This document shows positions 63,301-64,000 of a DNA stretch of 64,000 nt, one piece after another. The position numbers and the translations under genes are program-made. This DNA comes from Gymnorhina tibicen (Eukaryota; Chordata; Aves; Passeriformes; Artamidae): assembly GCA_013399875.1 (NCBI GenBank), contig VXAZ01003471.1:1580307-1644306 (forward strand). The letters are read 5' to 3'. Each line of letters begins with the position of its first letter. The stretch's first letter is position 1. The notes below the pieces were generated by a model. It was given only the letters and a program-made list of their open reading frames with translations, ran no database searches and had not been told where the DNA came from.

Positions 63301-63602
63301 TACTCTACTGCTTGCTCTATTCCTTTCATTCCCACAAAGAAAATAGGAGCCTCAGTACTTACATGGAGCGTTATGCTTTTTTAATTGAAAAAAGGCTTTT
63401 TGGGAAATAGTGGTATTTGAACAAAAGGGAGAACAGTTTCTGTTTTCTTTTAAAGGAAGCTTCAAATGCAGTGGAGCAGGAACTGCGCAGAGAAGTTGAA
63501 GATCTGAAGCTTCGTCTACAAATGGCTGCTGACCATTACAAGGAAAAATTCAAAGAATGTCAAAAACTTCAAAAACAAGTAAACAAGTTTACAGAACAGG
63601 CA
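27209..63602 (+). CDS. TAX1BP1: TAX1BP1, Tax1-binding protein 1 (partial: coding exons 2-10, residues 1-476)
   Basis: TAX1BP1 is a cytosolic adaptor of the CALCOCO/NDP52 family. It links ubiquitinated cargo to autophagosomes and works with A20 to dampen NF-kB signalling (established for the family). Coding pieces: 27209-27385, 40642-40744, 44151-44338, 45948-46106, 56878-57026, 57165-57255, 58505-58690, 61905-62132, 63456-63602. They join in frame to 476 codons with no stop. Residues about 20-125 are the SKICH domain, with DWVGIFKVGWS (53-63), YYLPNDDGEFYQFCYV (95-110) and GEIRGASTPFQF (114-125). Leu146-Val147-Val148 is the LVV-type LC3-interacting motif. From about 157 on, the protein is heptad-rich coiled coil. 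Residues 9-13 (SSAST) are an insertion compared with the human protein as I recall it. The human protein is about 789 residues; the remaining coiled coil and the ubiquitin-binding zinc fingers lie beyond the right edge. Confidence 0.98.
36166..36202. repeat. G/T-rich low-complexity tract
   Basis: TTTTTGTTGG, then GGGG TTTTTT GGGGGG TTTTTT, in TAX1BP1 intron 2 on the transcribed-sense strand. Confidence 0.9.
39708..39926 (-). mobile_element. CR1 LINE 3' fragment
   Basis: The plus strand reads as CR1 3' end in reverse: AGAATCATAGGCTCGTAGAA, CCTGGGTTGGCAGGGATG, CAACCCTCCTGCCAAGTGCA, GGTTGCTCAGAGCTCCATCC, CATCCACAGCTTCTCTGAGC and so on. The inserted strand is therefore minus, antisense to TAX1BP1. 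It is a truncated copy of about 220 bp. Confidence 0.93.
40353..40388. repeat. 18-bp tandem duplication
   Basis: TAGACCCTTTTATTGCCT (40353-40370) is followed directly by the same 18-mer with one T-to-A change (40371-40388). Confidence 0.95.
40642..40744 (+). CDS. TAX1BP1: TAX1BP1 exon 3 (SKICH core)
   Basis: This 103-bp exon enters in phase 0 after TTTTAG and leaves in phase 1 at donor GTGAGT. It encodes residues 60-93 (VGWSTARDYYTFLWSPMPEN, then YVEGSTVNCVLTFQ) and the first base of Gly94. The VGW and YYTF motifs are SKICH hallmarks. Confidence 0.98.
41225..41685 (+). mobile_element. Strongly decayed CR1 LINE relic
   Basis: The plus strand keeps the order of the CR1 ORF2 end: AAGAACAAACCAGAAAATGT with CACCACTATACAAGTCTATA, AACACTGTGTG, a lysine/arginine-rich block, GGGACAATGGC, CATCAGGAAGAACATTTTTA and CTCTTGAACAGGTATGC. 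Many indels and stops show it is dead and old. Confidence 0.7.
43872..43928. repeat. Direct repeat of 16 bp, period 41
   Basis: AGCAGCTATTGCCTAA occurs at 43872-43887 and again at 43913-43928, identical. Confidence 0.95.
44151..44338 (+). CDS. TAX1BP1: TAX1BP1 exon 4 (end of SKICH; LVV LC3-interacting motif)
   Basis: This 188-bp exon completes Gly94 and encodes residues 95-156. Residues 95-125 close the SKICH domain. Residues 137-150 (MEDEGNSDMLVVTT) hold the acidic stretch and the non-canonical LVV motif that contacts ATG8-family proteins in this family. The exon ends GAG (phase 0) before a weak donor, GTTTGA, which reads Val-stop in frame if it is not spliced. Confidence 0.98.
44339..45947 (+). 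other. TAX1BP1: TAX1BP1 intron 4
   Basis: 1,609 bp, containing a minus-strand CR1 (45161-45485), an exact 12-bp tandem duplication TGAATAATTGCA (44706-44729) and a 3' pyrimidine tract made of 11 C followed by 13 T. Confidence 0.85.
45161..45485 (-). mobile_element. CR1 LINE 3' portion
   Basis: About 325 bp matching the reverse of the CR1 3' end: AGAATGGTTTGGGTTGGAAG, CCAGCCCCCTGGAGTGAGCA, GATCAGGTTGCTCACAACCT, CTCTCTGGGCAAGCC, then coding-derived TTTAGTTTAAAACC and TTCTGTTACTACAGGCCC. It is among the better preserved copies in the window and antisense to TAX1BP1. Confidence 0.95.
45948..46106 (+). CDS. TAX1BP1: TAX1BP1 exon 5 (start of coiled coil)
   Basis: This 159-bp, phase 0-0 exon encodes residues 157-209. 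The heptad pattern is visible in EKEELLKVTSVLEKETTQL and RDQVEQLEKELNHEK. The acceptor is TTTACAG after the C/T homopolymer tract, and the donor is GTTAGT. An internal AAAGGTAACTT is a possible cryptic donor near 45990. Confidence 0.97.
52172..52279. repeat. A/C-rich low-complexity tract
   Basis: About 108 bases, almost all A and C, with runs of C (5-6) between A-rich stretches. It is the complement type of the G/T tracts elsewhere, here placed so that the intron transcript is A/C-rich. Confidence 0.85.
53251..53312. repeat. G/T-rich low-complexity tract
   Basis: T runs with GGTGTTTGTTTG and TTTTTGGGTTTTG, followed by long T runs. Confidence 0.9.
56878..57026 (+). CDS. TAX1BP1: TAX1BP1 exon 6 (coiled coil)
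   Basis: A 149-bp exon with acceptor TTAAAAG and donor GTACTT. It encodes residues 210-258 plus two bases of Ser259. The second half (LEEDIMTVTQKAIAKETELD) is strongly family-like. The first half (DNIQTSEAFKRENNDLKKKH) has drifted from the human sequence as I recall it. Confidence 0.96.
57165..57255 (+). CDS. TAX1BP1: TAX1BP1 exon 7 (coiled coil)
   Basis: A 91-bp exon that completes Ser259 and encodes residues 260-289, ending KTEKDEKELYK. The acceptor is TTTTAG and the donor GTAACT (phase 0). The intron before it is only 138 bp (57027-57164), the shortest here. Exons 6 and 7 together are 240 bp. Confidence 0.97.
57256..58504 (+). other. TAX1BP1: TAX1BP1 intron 7
   Basis: 1,249 bp with a C-rich run near 57788-57801. 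Nothing else was recognised. Confidence 0.75.
58505..58690 (+). CDS. TAX1BP1: TAX1BP1 exon 8 (coiled coil)
   Basis: A 186-bp, phase 0-0 exon encoding residues 290-351. It opens IHLKNTEIENTKL and contains YYKEEVGRLQLLIAEKEN, typical of the family. The acceptor is ATTGCAG and the donor GTAAGC. Confidence 0.98.
59695..59965 (+). repeat. Degenerate ~45-bp tandem array inside the LTR
   Basis: Unit starts are recognisable at CAGCCCATGGAGG, CAGCCTATGGAG, ACCCTGTGGGAAG, ACCCCATGGATG, CAGCCTGTGGGAAAG and TCCCATGGGAGG, spaced about 40-55 bp. The other LTR (10795-11190, minus) carries the same array, so it is part of the LTR family rather than a local expansion. Confidence 0.75.
60179..60184 (+). terminator. 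LTR poly(A) signal AATAAA
   Basis: An exact AATAAA in sense orientation to TAX1BP1, within the LTR R/U5-like part. It could end transcripts early in intron 8. Confidence 0.6.
61905..62132 (+). CDS. TAX1BP1: TAX1BP1 exon 9 (coiled coil)
   Basis: A 228-bp, phase 0-0 exon encoding residues 352-427. It contains the highly conserved LSDAVNVRDKTMADLHSARL block. The acceptor is CTTTCCTAG and the donor GTAAAT. Confidence 0.98.
62133..63455 (+). other. TAX1BP1: TAX1BP1 intron 9
   Basis: 1,323 bp. Apart from chance frames (for example 62806-63174), nothing was recognised. Confidence 0.75.
63456..63602 (+). CDS. TAX1BP1: TAX1BP1 exon 10 (coiled coil)
   Basis: A 147-bp, phase 0-0 exon encoding residues 428-476, including REVEDLKLRLQMAADHYKEK, nearly invariant in the family. 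The acceptor is TTTTAAAG and the donor GTAAGT after a GCA codon. Exon 11 and onward lie past the window end. Confidence 0.97.
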
Positions 63603-64000
63603 GTAAGTAGAATGGGATAAATTGCACTTGCTTTTTTGGTAACATTTCAACAACAATTTAATTTCCCTCTGTGAAAACTAGTGCTTTTAAAAAGGATTAA
63701 AATGTGTGGTAAGCAATGACCTACCATTTTCTTTCACAAACCTAAATTACGTCTATGATTCTTTTTAGATAGTTGTCCAAACCAAGCATAGAATTTATGG
63801 TAGCTGGTGTTATGTAGAAGCCTAATAGAGTTTGGATGAACCTAGAAGCATTACACTGTTCAAGGAAGAATTTTGAAACTGAAGCTGGGAAAATCCATAA
63901 GTACTGCCTCTATCCAGTATCACCACAAAAAAGCCCAACAAAAAACCGCAAGCCCAAAAGCAGGGGAAATACAAAACTTGAAGTAGGATTTAAAAGCGAA
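63603..64000 (+). other. TAX1BP1: TAX1BP1 intron 10 (partial)
   Basis: Intronic sequence to the window edge, with an A/C-rich tract near 63922-63968. No further exon is visible. Confidence 0.8.

Noticed and set aside
1..64000. Bacterial or phage-type systems (operons, CRISPR, attachment sites) and tRNA, rRNA or snRNA genes
   Set aside because: Spliced vertebrate genes and CR1 elements show a bird nuclear genome; no direct-repeat arrays with spacers and no RNA-gene consensus were seen by eye. A covariance-model scan would be needed to exclude small RNAs fully.

Overview
The window is nuclear DNA from a bird and holds the facing ends of two divergent, conserved vertebrate genes. HIBADH (3-hydroxyisobutyrate dehydrogenase, mitochondrial, valine breakdown) runs on the minus strand. 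TAX1BP1 (Tax1-binding protein 1, a selective-autophagy and NF-kB-control adaptor) runs on the plus strand. The avian assignment rests on many CR1 LINE fragments with the typical avian 3' end, on two copies of an LTR that I recall from neoavian genomes, on compact GC-rich CpG-island promoters, and on HIBADH/TAX1BP1 order matching the region beside HOXA/EVX1 in amniotes. I cannot name the species.

Layout. 1-1334: HIBADH intron 2 (partial). 1335-1495: HIBADH exon 2. 1496-9773: HIBADH intron 1, with an old antisense CR1. 9774-9837: HIBADH exon 1, inside a CpG island (about 9520-10260) that is the HIBADH promoter. 10325-11232: a CR1 3' tail next to an internally deleted solo LTR. About 11.2-24.0 kb: AT-rich intergenic DNA with CR1 relics and one conserved-looking homeobox-site block. 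24.0-24.8 kb: TAX1BP1 CpG island and non-coding exon 1. 27203-63602: nine coding exons (exons 2-10) of TAX1BP1, with introns from 138 bp to 13.3 kb. The rest of both genes lies outside the window.

The exons join without any reading-frame conflict. HIBADH exons 1-2 give 75 residues: a mitochondrial presequence plus the GxGxxG NAD-binding motif. TAX1BP1 exons 2-10 give 476 residues: the whole SKICH domain, the LVV-type LC3-interacting motif and most of the coiled coil. The C-terminal zinc fingers lie beyond the right edge.

I found no undescribed system. The observations most worth checking are a bird-type Met with strong start context in HIBADH exon 2, a uORF in TAX1BP1 exon 1 whose stop codon abuts the splice junction, a 5-residue N-terminal insertion in TAX1BP1, two copies of one LTR whose body is a tandem array of about 45 bp (one in TAX1BP1 intron 8 with an intact poly(A) signal, one upstream of HIBADH with a mutated one), and homopolymer-built splice acceptors.
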